NCBI GenBank assembly: GCA_902539745.1
Contig: CACBKA010000002.1
Coordinates: 79,093-143,092, forward strand
Reading direction: 5' to 3'
DNA length: 64,000 nt
Source of the DNA: an uncultured Pelagibacteraceae bacterium
Lineage (GTDB): Bacteria > Pseudomonadota > Alphaproteobacteria > Pelagibacterales > Pelagibacteraceae
Numbering within the stretch: the stretch's first letter is position 1; every line of letters begins with the position of its first letter. Below the pieces are notes generated by a model. It ran no database searches and had not been told where the DNA came from. It was given only the letters and a program-made list of their open reading frames with translations. Both the position numbers and the translations under genes were made by a program. Shown here piece after piece: positions 20,205-35,486 of this stretch.

Positions 20205-21296
20205 ATGAATAGCAAAAAAACTGTTGTCATAGCTACTGGAGGCACAGGTGGTCATATATTCCCATCATTAAGTTTAGCAGATTTTTTGTGTAAAGAATAC
20301 GAGATAGAAATCTTTACAGATGAAAGAGGAAGTAAATTTTTGAAAAGTGATCAAAAATTTAAAATTAAAAAAATAGCTTCAAGTAGAATTTTCACTAGAA
20401 ATATTTTTTCTATTTTAAGTAGTTTCTTTAAATTTTTTATATCACTTGTGTTTTCACTTAAATTATTAATAAAAATTAAACCAAAATTAATTATAGGTAT
20501 GGGTGGATATTCTTCATTTCCAGTTTGTTTATCAGGATATCTTTTAAAAATACCTATCATCATATATGAAAACAATTTAGTAATTGGACGGGCAAATAAG
20601 CTTCTTTTGCCCTTGTCAAAAAAAATACTAGTCTCAAACGAAAGTATTGAGGGTATTAAAAAAAAATATAAAAATAAAATATTTTTTACTGGTTATTTTA
20701 TTAGAGATAAAATATTCAAAATTATAAAGGAAAAAACTATAATCAATGAAAGAAATTTATCTATTTTAATAATAGGCGGAAGTCAATCAGCTAAAATTTT
20801 TGGTGATGAAATTCCAAAAGTAATCAAAAAATGTCATGATGAGGGTATCTTTTTTAATTTATTTCAACAATGCCTCGACAACCAAAAAAATAATTTACAA
20901 AATATTTATAAAAATTTAAATATCAATTTTGAATTATTTAGTTTTACAAAAGATTTGTCAGAATTTTATAAAAAAAGCGACCTTGTGATTACTAGGTGTG
21001 GTGCATCTTCAATTGCAGAGCTTGTTAATTTAAAAATACCATTTATAGCAGTCCCTCTTCCATCTTCTATGGACAATCATCAATTAAAAAATGCCCAATA
21101 TTTTTATGAACAAGGATACTGCTTTCTATTAGAACAGAAATATTTATCAGAAAAACTATTTGACTTATTACATAATTCTCATAAAGACAGAAATAAATTG
21201 AATTTGTTGAAGAAAAAAATGGAAAACCACTCAGATAAGGATGCTCTTTTCAAAGCAAACAAGTTAATTAATAATATTATTTATGGAAAAAACTAA
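20205..21296 (+). CDS. murG: UDP-GlcNAc:lipid I N-acetylglucosaminyltransferase
   Basis: VVIATGGTGGHIFPSLSLA, IGMGGYSSFPVCLSGYLLKIPIIIYENN, ITRCGASSIAELVNLKIPFIAVPLPSSMDNHQLKNA. Confidence 0.96.
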   Translation: MNSKKTVVIATGGTGGHIFPSLSLADFLCKEYEIEIFTDERGSKFLKSDQKFKIKKIASSRIFTRNIFSILSSFFKFFISLVFSLKLLIKIKPKLIIGMGGYSSFPVCLSGYLLKIPIIIYENNLVIGRANKLLLPLSKKILVSNESIEGIKKKYKNKIFFTGYFIRDKIFKIIKEKTIINERNLSILIIGGSQSAKIFGDEIPKVIKKCHDEGIFFNLFQQCLDNQKNNLQNIYKNLNINFELFSFTKDLSEFYKKSDLVITRCGASSIAELVNLKIPFIAVPLPSSMDNHQLKNAQYFYEQGYCFLLEQKYLSEKLFDLLHNSHKDRNKLNLLKKKMENHSDKDALFKANKLINNIIYGKN

Positions 21297-22674
21297 AATA
21301 AGTTATAGAGAGAAAATTCATTTTATTGGGATAGGCGGAATAGGGATGAGCGGACTTGCTGAGGTAATGAAAGATATGGGTTTTAATGTACAAGGTAGTG
21401 ATGTTGTAAATAATAAAAATGTTGAGAGATGTAGAAAAAACGGAATTAAAGTCTTTATTAAACACAACAAAAAAAATATAGGGAATTCAAGTATTATTGT
21501 AAAATCATCTGCAATAAGTAAAAAGAATCCGGAAATTAAATTTGCAAAGAAAAGAAAAATAAAAATTTTAAAGAGAGCTGAAATGCTGGCGCATGTGGTT
21601 GCACTGAAGAAAAATATTGTTGTAACTGGCTCACATGGAAAAACTACTACAACATCTTTAATTTCAAGGATATTGTATGATGCAAAATTAGATCCTACTA
21701 TTATAAATGGTGGAGTGATCAATTCAATTAAAAGCTCTGCTAGACTTGGTAGAGGTGATTGGGCTGTTTTAGAGGCAGACGAGTCAGATGGAAGTTTTTT
21801 AAATTTTCCAGTAAATTTTTCAGTAGTAACGAATATTGATAAAGAACATATTGACTTTTATAAAAATTTCAAAAATTTAAAAAATTCTTTTTTATATTTT
21901 CTAAATAAAACCCCAGCAATAGGAAAAGCTTTTATATGTATAGATGACCAAGAAATAAAAAAAATTATTCCAAAAATTAAAAATAAAAATTTTTTGACAT
22001 ATGGTTTCTCAAAAGATGCCAATTTTCAAATATTAAATCCAGTGTATAAAAAACAGTTTTCTTCATTCGATTTAAAAATTTCTACACCTAATTTAAAAAA
22101 AACTGTTATAAAAAATATCAAACTAAATCTTCAAGGGGCCTATAATATACTTAATTCAGTTAGTGCAGTTGCTCTCTGTCTACACATAGGTATTAGTTTT
22201 AAAATAATTAGAAATTCACTTTATAAATTTAGTGGTATTCAGAGAAGATTAACTAAAGTTTTTGTAAAAGGCAAAATAGAGTTTTTTGATGACTACGCTC
22301 ACCACCCAACTGAAATTAGATCTGTTCTTGAAAGTGTTAGAATTGCCAATCAAAAAAGAAAAATAATATCAGTTTTTCAACCACATAGATATTCAAGATT
22401 AAAATTATTAAAAAATGAATTTGCATCTTCATTTAATGATTCTAATGTTGTTATTTTGTGTCCAGTATTTTCAGCTGGTGAAAAAATTGATCAAAAATAT
22501 GATGATTTCGATTTTGCTAAATCAATTTCAAAAAACTCAAATGTCCAAGTAATTATGGTTCAAAATGAAAAAGATTTAAAAAGTTTTTTTAAAAAAAATT
22601 TATTTGATGATGAAATAGTATTATGTATGGGTGCAGGATCAATATCGAAATGGATAAGAGAAATGGAACTTTAA
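21283..22674 (+). CDS. murC: UDP-N-acetylmuramate--L-alanine ligase
   Basis: IHFIGIGGIGMSGLAEVM, VVTGSHGKTTTTSLISRIL, LEADESDGSFL, FDDYAHHPTEIRSVL, FQPHRYSR. Confidence 0.97.
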   Translation: MEKTKISYREKIHFIGIGGIGMSGLAEVMKDMGFNVQGSDVVNNKNVERCRKNGIKVFIKHNKKNIGNSSIIVKSSAISKKNPEIKFAKKRKIKILKRAEMLAHVVALKKNIVVTGSHGKTTTTSLISRILYDAKLDPTIINGGVINSIKSSARLGRGDWAVLEADESDGSFLNFPVNFSVVTNIDKEHIDFYKNFKNLKNSFLYFLNKTPAIGKAFICIDDQEIKKIIPKIKNKNFLTYGFSKDANFQILNPVYKKQFSSFDLKISTPNLKKTVIKNIKLNLQGAYNILNSVSAVALCLHIGISFKIIRNSLYKFSGIQRRLTKVFVKGKIEFFDDYAHHPTEIRSVLESVRIANQKRKIISVFQPHRYSRLKLLKNEFASSFNDSNVVILCPVFSAGEKIDQKYDDFDFAKSISKNSNVQVIMVQNEKDLKSFFKKNLFDDEIVLCMGAGSISKWIREMEL

Positions 22675-22675
22675 A

Positions 22676-23548
22676 ATGTCAGGTCAGATTTTAAATGATA
22701 TAAATTTAAAACAATATAGCTGGTTTAATCTCGGTGGTAACGCTAAAAATTTTTTTAAACCAAAAAATCGTAAAGATATTATTAATTTTTTAAATAGAAA
22801 CAAAAAACTTAATCAAAATATCCATATACTCGGTGCTGGTTCTAATACACTTTTTAGGGACGGCGGATTTGATGGAACCATAATTAAATTAGGAAGTGAA
22901 TTTTCAAATATTAAAGTTTTAAGCGATGGTAATTTGGAAGTCGGAGCAGCCTGTCTCGATAAAAAAGTTGCTAATTTTGCATTAGAAAATTCTATAAAAG
23001 ATTTTGAATTTTTGTCATGTATACCCGGTAGTATCGGAGGAACTATTGCAATGAATAGTGGGTGTTATGAACATGAAATAGCAAACTCGGTCATATCAGT
23101 AGATTTCCTTACATTGGGTGGCGAATTTAAAACTTTCAAAAGAGACCAAATTAATTTTTATTACAGAGGTAGTGATTTTGGAGAAACTGTTATTATTTTA
23201 AGTGTCAAATTAAAAGCAAATAGAGGAAATAAAGACGAGATACAAAATAAACAAAATAAATTTGTTGAACAAAAAAAAATTAGCCAACCAAGTAAAATCA
23301 AAACTTGTGGGAGCACATTTAAAAATCCAAATAATAAAAAAGCCTGGGAACTAATTAAACAGTCTGGTTGTGAAAACTTAAGTATAGGTGGGGCAAGATT
23401 ATCAGAAAAACATTGCAACTTTTTTATGAATAATGGAGACGCAAGCTCAAAAGATATTGAGATGTTAATTGAAAGAGTAAGAGAAAAGGTATTACTCAAA
23501 ACCGGAATTAAGCTAGATCTTGAAATTAAAATTATAGGGAAGAAATAA
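22676..23548 (+). CDS. murB: UDP-N-acetylenolpyruvoylglucosamine reductase
   Basis: SWFNLGGNAKNFF, HILGAGSNTLFRDGGFDGTIIKLG, FLSCIPGSIGGTIAMNSGCYEHEI, KTCGSTFKNPNNKKAWELI. Confidence 0.96.
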   Translation: MSGQILNDINLKQYSWFNLGGNAKNFFKPKNRKDIINFLNRNKKLNQNIHILGAGSNTLFRDGGFDGTIIKLGSEFSNIKVLSDGNLEVGAACLDKKVANFALENSIKDFEFLSCIPGSIGGTIAMNSGCYEHEIANSVISVDFLTLGGEFKTFKRDQINFYYRGSDFGETVIILSVKLKANRGNKDEIQNKQNKFVEQKKISQPSKIKTCGSTFKNPNNKKAWELIKQSGCENLSIGGARLSEKHCNFFMNNGDASSKDIEMLIERVREKVLLKTGIKLDLEIKIIGKK

Positions 23549-23549
23549 A

Positions 23550-24482
23550 TTGAAAAAAAAGAAAACAATCTTAGTAATCTTGGGAGGGCACTCAAAAGAG
23601 AGGGACATCAGTTTAAAAACAGGACAATCATGTATTAATGCACTAAAAAAATTAAATTACAAAACTATTAAGTTTGATCCCAAATTTTCATCTTTGACTG
23701 AATTAAAAAAAAAAGGTGCAGATGTAATATTTAACGCTCTTCATGGAAAAGGAGGTGAAGATGGTGTTATTCAAAGTTTCTTTGAACATATAGGTTTACC
23801 ATATACACATTCAGGACCGTTGTCTTCAATGTTGGCTATGAACAAGCACTTCTCAAAAAAATTATTTGTTAAAAACAATATTAAAACACCAAGATATTTT
23901 TTCTTAGACAAAAAAGACTTCTCAAAAGAGATTATCAAAAAAGAAGTTAAAAAAAATAATCTTAAATTTCCAATAGTAGTGAAGCCAAATGATGAGGGTT
24001 CAAGTATTGGAGTAAATATTTGTCGTAATTTTAATTCTCTTTACGTTTCTTTTAATAAATTAAGAAAAAAATATGAAAACTTGATTTTTGAGAATTATAT
24101 TCCAGGAAAAGAAATTCAAGTGGCAAATTTAGGTAATCGAGCAATAGGTGCTATAGAATTAAGACCTAAAAGAAAGTTTTATGATTACAAGGCTAAATAT
24201 AAGAAATCTTCAAAAACAGAACACATTATGCCTGCAGAAATTTCTAAATTAAAATATGGTGAAGTACTCAGAATTTCTCAAAAAGCCTATAAAATTTTAA
24301 AGTGCAGAGGTATCGCAAGATGTGATTTTAGATTTTATAAAAATAAGTTCTTTCTTCTCGAGGTAAATACACAGCCGGGAATGACTAGTTTATCTTTAGT
24401 CCCAGAAATAGCAGAGTATAAAAATATTTCATTCTTACAGCTTGTAAATTGGATGGTGAAAGACGCCAGTCTAAATAGATGA
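23550..24482 (+). CDS. ddl: D-alanine--D-alanine ligase
   Basis: VILGGHSKERDISLKTG, NALHGKGGEDGVIQSFFE, YTHSGPLSSMLAMNKHFSK, LLEVNTQPGMTSLSLVPEIA. TTG/ATG start uncertain. Confidence 0.96.
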   Translation: MKKKKTILVILGGHSKERDISLKTGQSCINALKKLNYKTIKFDPKFSSLTELKKKGADVIFNALHGKGGEDGVIQSFFEHIGLPYTHSGPLSSMLAMNKHFSKKLFVKNNIKTPRYFFLDKKDFSKEIIKKEVKKNNLKFPIVVKPNDEGSSIGVNICRNFNSLYVSFNKLRKKYENLIFENYIPGKEIQVANLGNRAIGAIELRPKRKFYDYKAKYKKSSKTEHIMPAEISKLKYGEVLRISQKAYKILKCRGIARCDFRFYKNKFFLLEVNTQPGMTSLSLVPEIAEYKNISFLQLVNWMVKDASLNR

Positions 24483-25150
24483 AAAAAAAATTATTTTGGT
24501 GGTTATTTCTATTCGTCTTATTAACAACATTTTATTTCGATTTGAGTAAAACAAATTTATCAGAGTTTTTTATTGTTAAGAATTTTGAAATAAAAAACAC
24601 CGAAAATACCGATATTGGTTTAGTAAATTCCAAATTAGAAAAATTTAAAAATAATAATATTTTTTTAATTAATAATGATGAAATAGCTTCTTCTATTACA
24701 GATTTAGATTTTGTAAAGAATGTAGGTGTTAAAAAAATTTACCCAGATAAAATTAAAATCAATATCAACGAACATAAAATTGTTGCTGTAATCTCAAACA
24801 ATCAAAATAAATATATGCTAAGTAAAGAAGGACACATAATTGAAAATTATAATGATAAATTTAATTCTTTACCAATTATCTATGGAAAAAATACTGAAAA
24901 TTATTTTCCTTATTTCTACAAATTACTTAATGACATAAATTTTGATTTAAACAAAATAGAATATCTTAAATATTTTGAAAGTAATAGATGGGATATATTT
25001 TTAAAAGATGGGAAATTAATAAAGTTATCTAGCGATAAATCTGAAGCAAAAGAGTCATTAGCTAATTTTATAGCTATTTATAGTGATAAAAAATTCAAAC
25101 AATATAAAATATTTGATTTTAGATTGAAGAATCAATTAATACTAAGGTAA
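24479..25150 (+). CDS. ftsQ: Cell division protein FtsQ-like
   Basis: Single N-terminal TM, POTRA-like region (FFIVKNFEIKN...ITDLDFVKNVGVKKIYPDKIKININEHKIVA), between ddl and ftsA. Confidence 0.85.
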   Translation: MKKKLFWWLFLFVLLTTFYFDLSKTNLSEFFIVKNFEIKNTENTDIGLVNSKLEKFKNNNIFLINNDEIASSITDLDFVKNVGVKKIYPDKIKININEHKIVAVISNNQNKYMLSKEGHIIENYNDKFNSLPIIYGKNTENYFPYFYKLLNDINFDLNKIEYLKYFESNRWDIFLKDGKLIKLSSDKSEAKESLANFIAIYSDKKFKQYKIFDFRLKNQLILR

Positions 25151-25158
25151 CAGATATT

Positions 25159-26331
25159 ATGGAAGAAAAATTAATAATTGAGCTGGATGACAATAAAATT
25201 AAATATGGTGTCTTTGGCATAAATGAAAATAATCAATACCAACTATTGTCAAAAAAAATTTCGGAAAATGCGGGAATTAAAAAAGGTAAAGTCTTAGATT
25301 TTGAATACTCCACAAAAGTAATAAGCAAAGATCTTGATGAAATTGAAAAAGAAGTAAATAAAGTTTTTAAAAGTATATCCGTTGTTCTTAATCAAAAAGA
25401 TGTTTTTTGCACTAACCTGTGTGGTTTTAAAAAACTTAATGGCTCTAAAGTAGAAAAAAGAGATTTAGACTATATTTTAAATGAAGCAAAAAATTCAATT
25501 TCAAGTAACCAAAAAAATAATTCAATACTACATATCCTTAATTCAAATTTTATCTTAGATAAAACTAAACAGGATAAAGTACCATTAAATATATTTGGAG
25601 ACCATCTAAGTCTTCATATGACTTTTGTTTCAATTCCAGATAATAATATAAAAAATATTAAAGAAATATTTAATAAAAGCGATTTAAAAATTGATAGGAT
25701 AATAAGCAAGCCTTTAGCAGAAAATATCAATCAGTTAAATGTAAATAAAAATCAAAAAAATTTTGTCTCAATTAATTTTGGAAATGAGCTAACAACTATT
25801 TCAATATGTCAGAATTCAACTTTAGTTTTTTTTAAAACTTTCCCATTTGGTACTAATTTAATTTTTAGTGATATAAAACAGCTTTGTTCAATTACAAAAG
25901 ATGAAATAGAGGATATCATTGAAAATTTAAGTGATAACAAAACAGGTTTTATAGATAGAAAATTTTTTAAAAATTCAGACTTTAAAAAGCTTAGTATAAA
26001 TCATTTAAAAGATATTATTAATGCAAGAGTAAAAGAAATACTAGATTATACTTTCAACAATAACAAAGGTTTGAATTATTATTATAATAGAATTGGAAGA
26101 ATAAATTTGTTTTTTGAAGATAAAAATATTCATAAAAATTTAAAAGATCTTTTTAAAGAAAACCTTGTTTTACAGGATGAAAAAATTCAAGTGGAGTCAC
26201 TTTCTAATAACGACGCTAGCACATTATTTGGTGCAGCTGAGCTTTTGTTTAAAGGCTGGCCAAGTGAGGCATTACCCTTCTCAAATAGAAAAAAGTCAAT
26301 AATATCAAGTTTTTTTGAACGTTTCTTTTAA
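25159..26331 (+). CDS. ftsA: Cell division protein FtsA (divergent)
   Basis: Actin-fold ATPase features, C-terminal ALPFSNRKKSIISSFFERFF amphipathic tail, position ftsQ-ftsA-lpxC. Confidence 0.85.
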   Translation: MEEKLIIELDDNKIKYGVFGINENNQYQLLSKKISENAGIKKGKVLDFEYSTKVISKDLDEIEKEVNKVFKSISVVLNQKDVFCTNLCGFKKLNGSKVEKRDLDYILNEAKNSISSNQKNNSILHILNSNFILDKTKQDKVPLNIFGDHLSLHMTFVSIPDNNIKNIKEIFNKSDLKIDRIISKPLAENINQLNVNKNQKNFVSINFGNELTTISICQNSTLVFFKTFPFGTNLIFSDIKQLCSITKDEIEDIIENLSDNKTGFIDRKFFKNSDFKKLSINHLKDIINARVKEILDYTFNNNKGLNYYYNRIGRINLFFEDKNIHKNLKDLFKENLVLQDEKIQVESLSNNDASTLFGAAELLFKGWPSEALPFSNRKKSIISSFFERFF

Positions 26332-26385
26332 GCATTCATTGTAGTCTTTTGTAACATTAGTTGTTTTCAACACCTTTTTTAATTT

Positions 26386-27333
26386 ATGTATAAGTTAAAC
26401 ATGTGGGGAAAAAACCAATTAACGCTTAAAAACCAAACAAATTTTTCTGGAATAGGCTTACATTCAGGTATCAAGGTCGAGGTAACTCTTGAACCAGCTA
26501 ATTCAAATTCAGGGATAGTATTCAGAAGAACAGATTTAGAAAAAGATAATGAAATTGTTGCAAACTTTAAAAACGTTTCATCAGCTATACTTTGCACTAA
26601 AATTCAAAATAGTTCAGGCGCAAGTGTATCAACAATAGAGCACCTAATGGCAGCGTTTTATATTTGTGGCATAGACAATATTATAGTCAATTTAAATGGT
26701 CCAGAAGTTCCAATAATGGATGGTTCAGCCAAGGACTTTGTTAAAATTATTAAAGACTGTGGATTAAAAGTATTAGAGGGTAAAAGAAAATTTGTAAGAA
26801 TAAAAAATAAAATAGAGCTAAAAACTGAGGATGGAAAATTAATTTATATCAAACCTTCAAATCAAACATTGGATGTTAAATTTACTCTTAATTATGAAAA
26901 AAATCCTTTAATAAAAACTCAGACAAATAAAATCGATTTTACAAATAAAAACCTAAATGAAATTATAGATGCAAGGACATTTTGTTTATATGAGGATATT
27001 GAAATTATTAAATCTATGGGTTTAGCAAAAGGCGGAAGTCTTGATAATGCTATAGTTGTTCAGGGTGATAAAGTTTTGAACAAAAGTGGCTTAAGATCAA
27101 AAAAAGAATTTGTTAATCATAAGATACTTGATTTAGTTGGCGATTTTATGCTTTCTGGTGCGAGAGTCATTGGATCAATCGAATGTGTTCACGGTGGTCA
27201 TGCTTTAACAATCGAATTTTTGAAAAAGATCTTCTCAAGTAAAAATAATTATGATGTGGTAGAAAGCCAATCATTAGTGACAAATGTGAGAAAAATCATT
27301 CCTTTAAATAAAAGATTTGCTGTAAACGCTTAA
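26386..27333 (+). CDS. lpxC: UDP-3-O-acyl-N-acetylglucosamine deacetylase
   Basis: QTNFSGIGLHSGIKVEVTLEPA, STIEHLMAAFYICGIDN, PIMDGSAKDFV, RTFCLYEDIE, HKILDLVGDFMLSGARVIG. Confidence 0.97.
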   Translation: MYKLNMWGKNQLTLKNQTNFSGIGLHSGIKVEVTLEPANSNSGIVFRRTDLEKDNEIVANFKNVSSAILCTKIQNSSGASVSTIEHLMAAFYICGIDNIIVNLNGPEVPIMDGSAKDFVKIIKDCGLKVLEGKRKFVRIKNKIELKTEDGKLIYIKPSNQTLDVKFTLNYEKNPLIKTQTNKIDFTNKNLNEIIDARTFCLYEDIEIIKSMGLAKGGSLDNAIVVQGDKVLNKSGLRSKKEFVNHKILDLVGDFMLSGARVIGSIECVHGGHALTIEFLKKIFSSKNNYDVVESQSLVTNVRKIIPLNKRFAVNA

Positions 27334-27381
27334 TCTTTAGACCATTTTACGCGAAGAGTTTTTTTTGTTATTAATAATATA

Positions 27382-31927
<4,546 letters not shown>

Positions 31928-31931
31928 TTTA

Positions 31932-33956
31932 TTATTTAGTTAATTTCTTTTTCAATCTTGCCCAACCTGGACTTCTATATTCTTCATTATCATCAATTAG
32001 ATTATCTTGATTAAAATCAAAATCATCTGATACCTCATTTACATGTTCTTCATTTTTTTGAACTCCTTCTTCTGGTAGCTCGTTTATAAATCTTGAGGGT
32101 AAACTATCCATATATTCACCGTGCCATGTTCTTTTCATTGCAAAAGATATATATGCTTTTTTTTGTGCCCTAGTAATACCGACGTAAGCTAATCTTCTTT
32201 CTTCTTCTAAAGCAAAGTCACCTTTCTCTTCCAAAGATTTCTGATGGGGAAACAAGCCCTCTTCCCATCCCGGTAAAAAAACTGTCATAAACTCTAGTCC
32301 CTTAGCTGCATGCATTGTCATAATATTTACTTTTTCATCTTCCCATTCTTGATCAATAGATGTTGCTAAAGCAACGTGCTCTAAAAATCCCTGCAAATTA
32401 TCATAATCATGCATTGCTCTTAAAAGTTCTTTTAAATTTTCTATTCTACTTTCATTTTCAATGTCTTTTTTATTTTTAAGCATTGATGAGTATCCAGATT
32501 CATCAAGTATAATTTTAAGTAAATCAAAATGTTTTTTGTTTTTATGATCAGATCTCCACTTTGAAATTAATTCTAATAACTGCTTCAAAGAAGCTCTCAC
32601 CTTTGGTTTAAAGCTATTAAGTTGTAAAAGTTTTCGAGCAGAATCCTCAAGGCATGTTTTATTTTTAGAGGAATGTTCATGTAACTGTTTAACAGTAGCT
32701 TCACCCAAACCTCTTCGAGGTATATTTAAAATTCTTTCAAAAGCCAAATCATCATACTTTTGATTAACAATTCTTAAGTAGCAAATAGCATCTTTTACCT
32801 CAGCCCTCTCATAAAATTTTATTCCACCAATAATTCTGTAATTAATCCCAATTTTTAGAAATCTCTCTTCAAATTCCCTTGTCTGATATATTGCCCTTAC
32901 CAGGATAGCTACATTATTTAAAGACTCCTTTTTTTTAATATCCTCTTCTAAAATTTCACCAATACCTACCGCTTCATCTTTACCATTTTTATAACAATTT
33001 AGTTTTACATTTTCACCCTTTTCTCCTTCAGACCAAAGCTTTTTTCCTAATCGATCTTTATTATGAGAAATTAAAAATGAAGCTGCATCCAAAATATTTT
33101 TTGTTGATCTATAATTTTGTTCAAGTCTAAATATTTTACATTCTGGATACACTTTATCAAAATTTAAAAAATTTTTAATTTCTGCACCTCTCCAACTATA
33201 AATAGATTGATCATCATCACCGACACAACAAATATTTTTGTTTTTGTTTACAATCAGATTAAGCCATTTATTTTGAATAAAATTTGTATCTTGATATTCG
33301 TCAACCAAAATATATTTAAAGTTATTTGAGTATATATTTCTTATATCTTGGTTTTTTTCAAAAAGTTTTACGCAATACAGTATCAAATCACCAAAATCAC
33401 AGGCATTTAAATCTCTTATTTTGTTTTGATAAATTTTATAGACTTTGAGAATTTGACCCTCAAATAAATTTTTTTTATCTTGCTTGACCTCATTTGGTAA
33501 AAAGCCTTTATTTTTCCACTGATCTATCAAAGCCATAATAAACTGAGGCGATATTTTTTTTGCATCTATATTTTCAGATTTACAAATATTTTTAATTAAC
33601 TTTTTTTGATCATCTGTGTCTAAAATAGTAAAATTACTTTTTAATCCTATGGCCTCAGCATGTCTTCTTAGAAATTTAACACTTATAGAGTGAAATGTGC
33701 CTAACCATGCAAGAGAGTCCATTTTTCCTGAAATTTTTATTACCCTATGCCGCATTTCTTTTGCAGCTTTGTTAGTAAAAGTCACGCAAAGAATTTGGTT
33801 TGGAAAAGCTTTTTTTTGTTCAAGTATATAAGCTAATCTGGAGGTCAATACTCTCGTCTTTCCAGATCCAGCACCAGCGACAACTAAGCTTGGTCCCTCA
33901 GTATTTAATACTGCAGATTTCTGTTCGTTATTTAATTTTTGCAAAAAATCTCTCAT
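31932..33956 (-). CDS. uvrD: UvrD/PcrA-family DNA helicase
   Basis: LNNEQKSAVLNTEGPSLVVAGAGSGKTRVLTSRLAYIL, VDEYQDTNFIQN, CVGDDDQSIYSWRGAEIKNFL, NIMTMHAAKGLEFMTVFLPGWEEGLFPHQ. Confidence 0.97.
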   Translation of the reverse strand: MRDFLQKLNNEQKSAVLNTEGPSLVVAGAGSGKTRVLTSRLAYILEQKKAFPNQILCVTFTNKAAKEMRHRVIKISGKMDSLAWLGTFHSISVKFLRRHAEAIGLKSNFTILDTDDQKKLIKNICKSENIDAKKISPQFIMALIDQWKNKGFLPNEVKQDKKNLFEGQILKVYKIYQNKIRDLNACDFGDLILYCVKLFEKNQDIRNIYSNNFKYILVDEYQDTNFIQNKWLNLIVNKNKNICCVGDDDQSIYSWRGAEIKNFLNFDKVYPECKIFRLEQNYRSTKNILDAASFLISHNKDRLGKKLWSEGEKGENVKLNCYKNGKDEAVGIGEILEEDIKKKESLNNVAILVRAIYQTREFEERFLKIGINYRIIGGIKFYERAEVKDAICYLRIVNQKYDDLAFERILNIPRRGLGEATVKQLHEHSSKNKTCLEDSARKLLQLNSFKPKVRASLKQLLELISKWRSDHKNKKHFDLLKIILDESGYSSMLKNKKDIENESRIENLKELLRAMHDYDNLQGFLEHVALATSIDQEWEDEKVNIMTMHAAKGLEFMTVFLPGWEEGLFPHQKSLEEKGDFALEEERRLAYVGITRAQKKAYISFAMKRTWHGEYMDSLPSRFINELPEEGVQKNEEHVNEVSDDFDFNQDNLIDDNEEYRSPGWARLKKKLTK

Positions 33957-34002
33957 TGTAAAATCTTTATTTTAAGTTCTATACTGCTTATAAAACAACG
34001 TT

Positions 34003-35466
34003 ATGAAAAATTCAGCAATTAAAATTGTCAGTTCTATTTTAAATAGCAAGGATTTTAAAAATATAAAGAAATACATTAACAAAAAAACAATTTTATTTGG
34101 AATTTTCATATTCTTTTTTTTTATTCTTGGATATTTTTTAGTAAAACCTTATTTTTATGATTATAATTCAAATGTAAAATTAATAGAAAATAAAATTTTT
34201 AAACAATTTAAAGTTAATACAAAAATCAGTGGTGACATTAATTATAAAATATTACCATCACCAAGAATAACTATCAAAAAAGTAAATCTTAGATTAGAAA
34301 AAAAGAATGAAGCAATTAGTCTTGAAGAAATAAGCCTCCTTTTACCAATTTTTCACAACAATAAATTTAAAAATTTAGATTTTGAAGAATTTTTAATCTC
34401 AAATATGTCAATACAAGTATATCCAAATGATTTTGCAGATTATTTTAAATTTTTTACCAAAATTAATAAAAATAAAATAACCTTAAAAAATTGTAAATTA
34501 TTTTTTTTAGACGAACAAAAAAATAAAGTTTTATTTGAAAATTTTAATTTAAAAGAAAAATTTGCTAATAAAGTTCACTCTATTAATATCGACAGTATAT
34601 TCTCAAAAAATAAACTTAAAATAAAATTTGCAAATTCAATCGGTGGAGAAAAAAAATTGGATTTGAAGCTCCCTCAAATTAATACTACAGTAAATATTTT
34701 ATTCGATCCATCAAGTACCTTAAAAGATATTAAGGGAAAATCAAAAATAAAATTATTTGATAGTATTTTAGTTTTAAATTTTACTGGAGCAAAAGAATTT
34801 AAAATTTTTGAATCTTTTTTAAGAAATAAACATTTTAATTCAAAAATTGAAGGAGATATATCATTTATCAAAAATTTTTTCTTTAACTTAAATTTTGATG
34901 TAAATCAAATCAGTTTAAGAAAATTACTTTTTCGTTTTTTACCTGAAAATGAAACACCTTTAGTTTTAAACTCAGGTATAAGTAAAAAAATAAATGGTAT
35001 AATTAACATTTCAATGAAACATTCCCAATCTTTTATTGGAAGGATCAATGATTTAAATATGGTATTAGTTTTTGAAAATGGAGATTTAAGAATTAAAAAC
35101 GGTTCAGCGAAACTACCTCATGATAGCACTATTGAATTTGACTTATTATTTGCAGATAATTCGAATAGTCCGTTTTTAGATTTTTCATTAAACTTTTATT
35201 CACAAAATACAAAAAAATTTTTAAGGAAGTTCAATATTTATAGGTCTGTTGATAAAGAGACATCTTTATCAACAAAAGGAAAAATAAATTTGAGAAGTAA
35301 TAAGATCAAATTTTTTAGTATAGTTTCTGACAAAAGTGAAAAGTTTGACAGGCAAGATGTGCTTAATATAGAGAAAAATTTTAATCAGAATGTTTTAAAC
35401 ACGGGTATACTTGGCGTCACTGATTTCTTTAAATTAAAAAAATTCGCAAATGAATTGTTAAACTGA
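34003..35466 (+). CDS. AsmA-like membrane-anchored protein
   Basis: N-terminal TM then beta-rich repeats (INYKILPSPRITIKKVNLRLEKKNEAISLEEISLLLP) typical of AsmA N-terminal domains. Confidence 0.6.
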   Translation: MKNSAIKIVSSILNSKDFKNIKKYINKKTILFGIFIFFFFILGYFLVKPYFYDYNSNVKLIENKIFKQFKVNTKISGDINYKILPSPRITIKKVNLRLEKKNEAISLEEISLLLPIFHNNKFKNLDFEEFLISNMSIQVYPNDFADYFKFFTKINKNKITLKNCKLFFLDEQKNKVLFENFNLKEKFANKVHSINIDSIFSKNKLKIKFANSIGGEKKLDLKLPQINTTVNILFDPSSTLKDIKGKSKIKLFDSILVLNFTGAKEFKIFESFLRNKHFNSKIEGDISFIKNFFFNLNFDVNQISLRKLLFRFLPENETPLVLNSGISKKINGIINISMKHSQSFIGRINDLNMVLVFENGDLRIKNGSAKLPHDSTIEFDLLFADNSNSPFLDFSLNFYSQNTKKFLRKFNIYRSVDKETSLSTKGKINLRSNKIKFFSIVSDKSEKFDRQDVLNIEKNFNQNVLNTGILGVTDFFKLKKFANELLN

Positions 35467-35468
35467 TA

Positions 35469-35486
35469 CCTCTTATATTTAAGAGG
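35469..35486. terminator. Putative bidirectional terminator hairpin between convergent genes
   Basis: CCTCTTA-TATT-TAAGAGG inverted repeat followed by GTTT, between the AsmA-like gene and fumC. Confidence 0.5.
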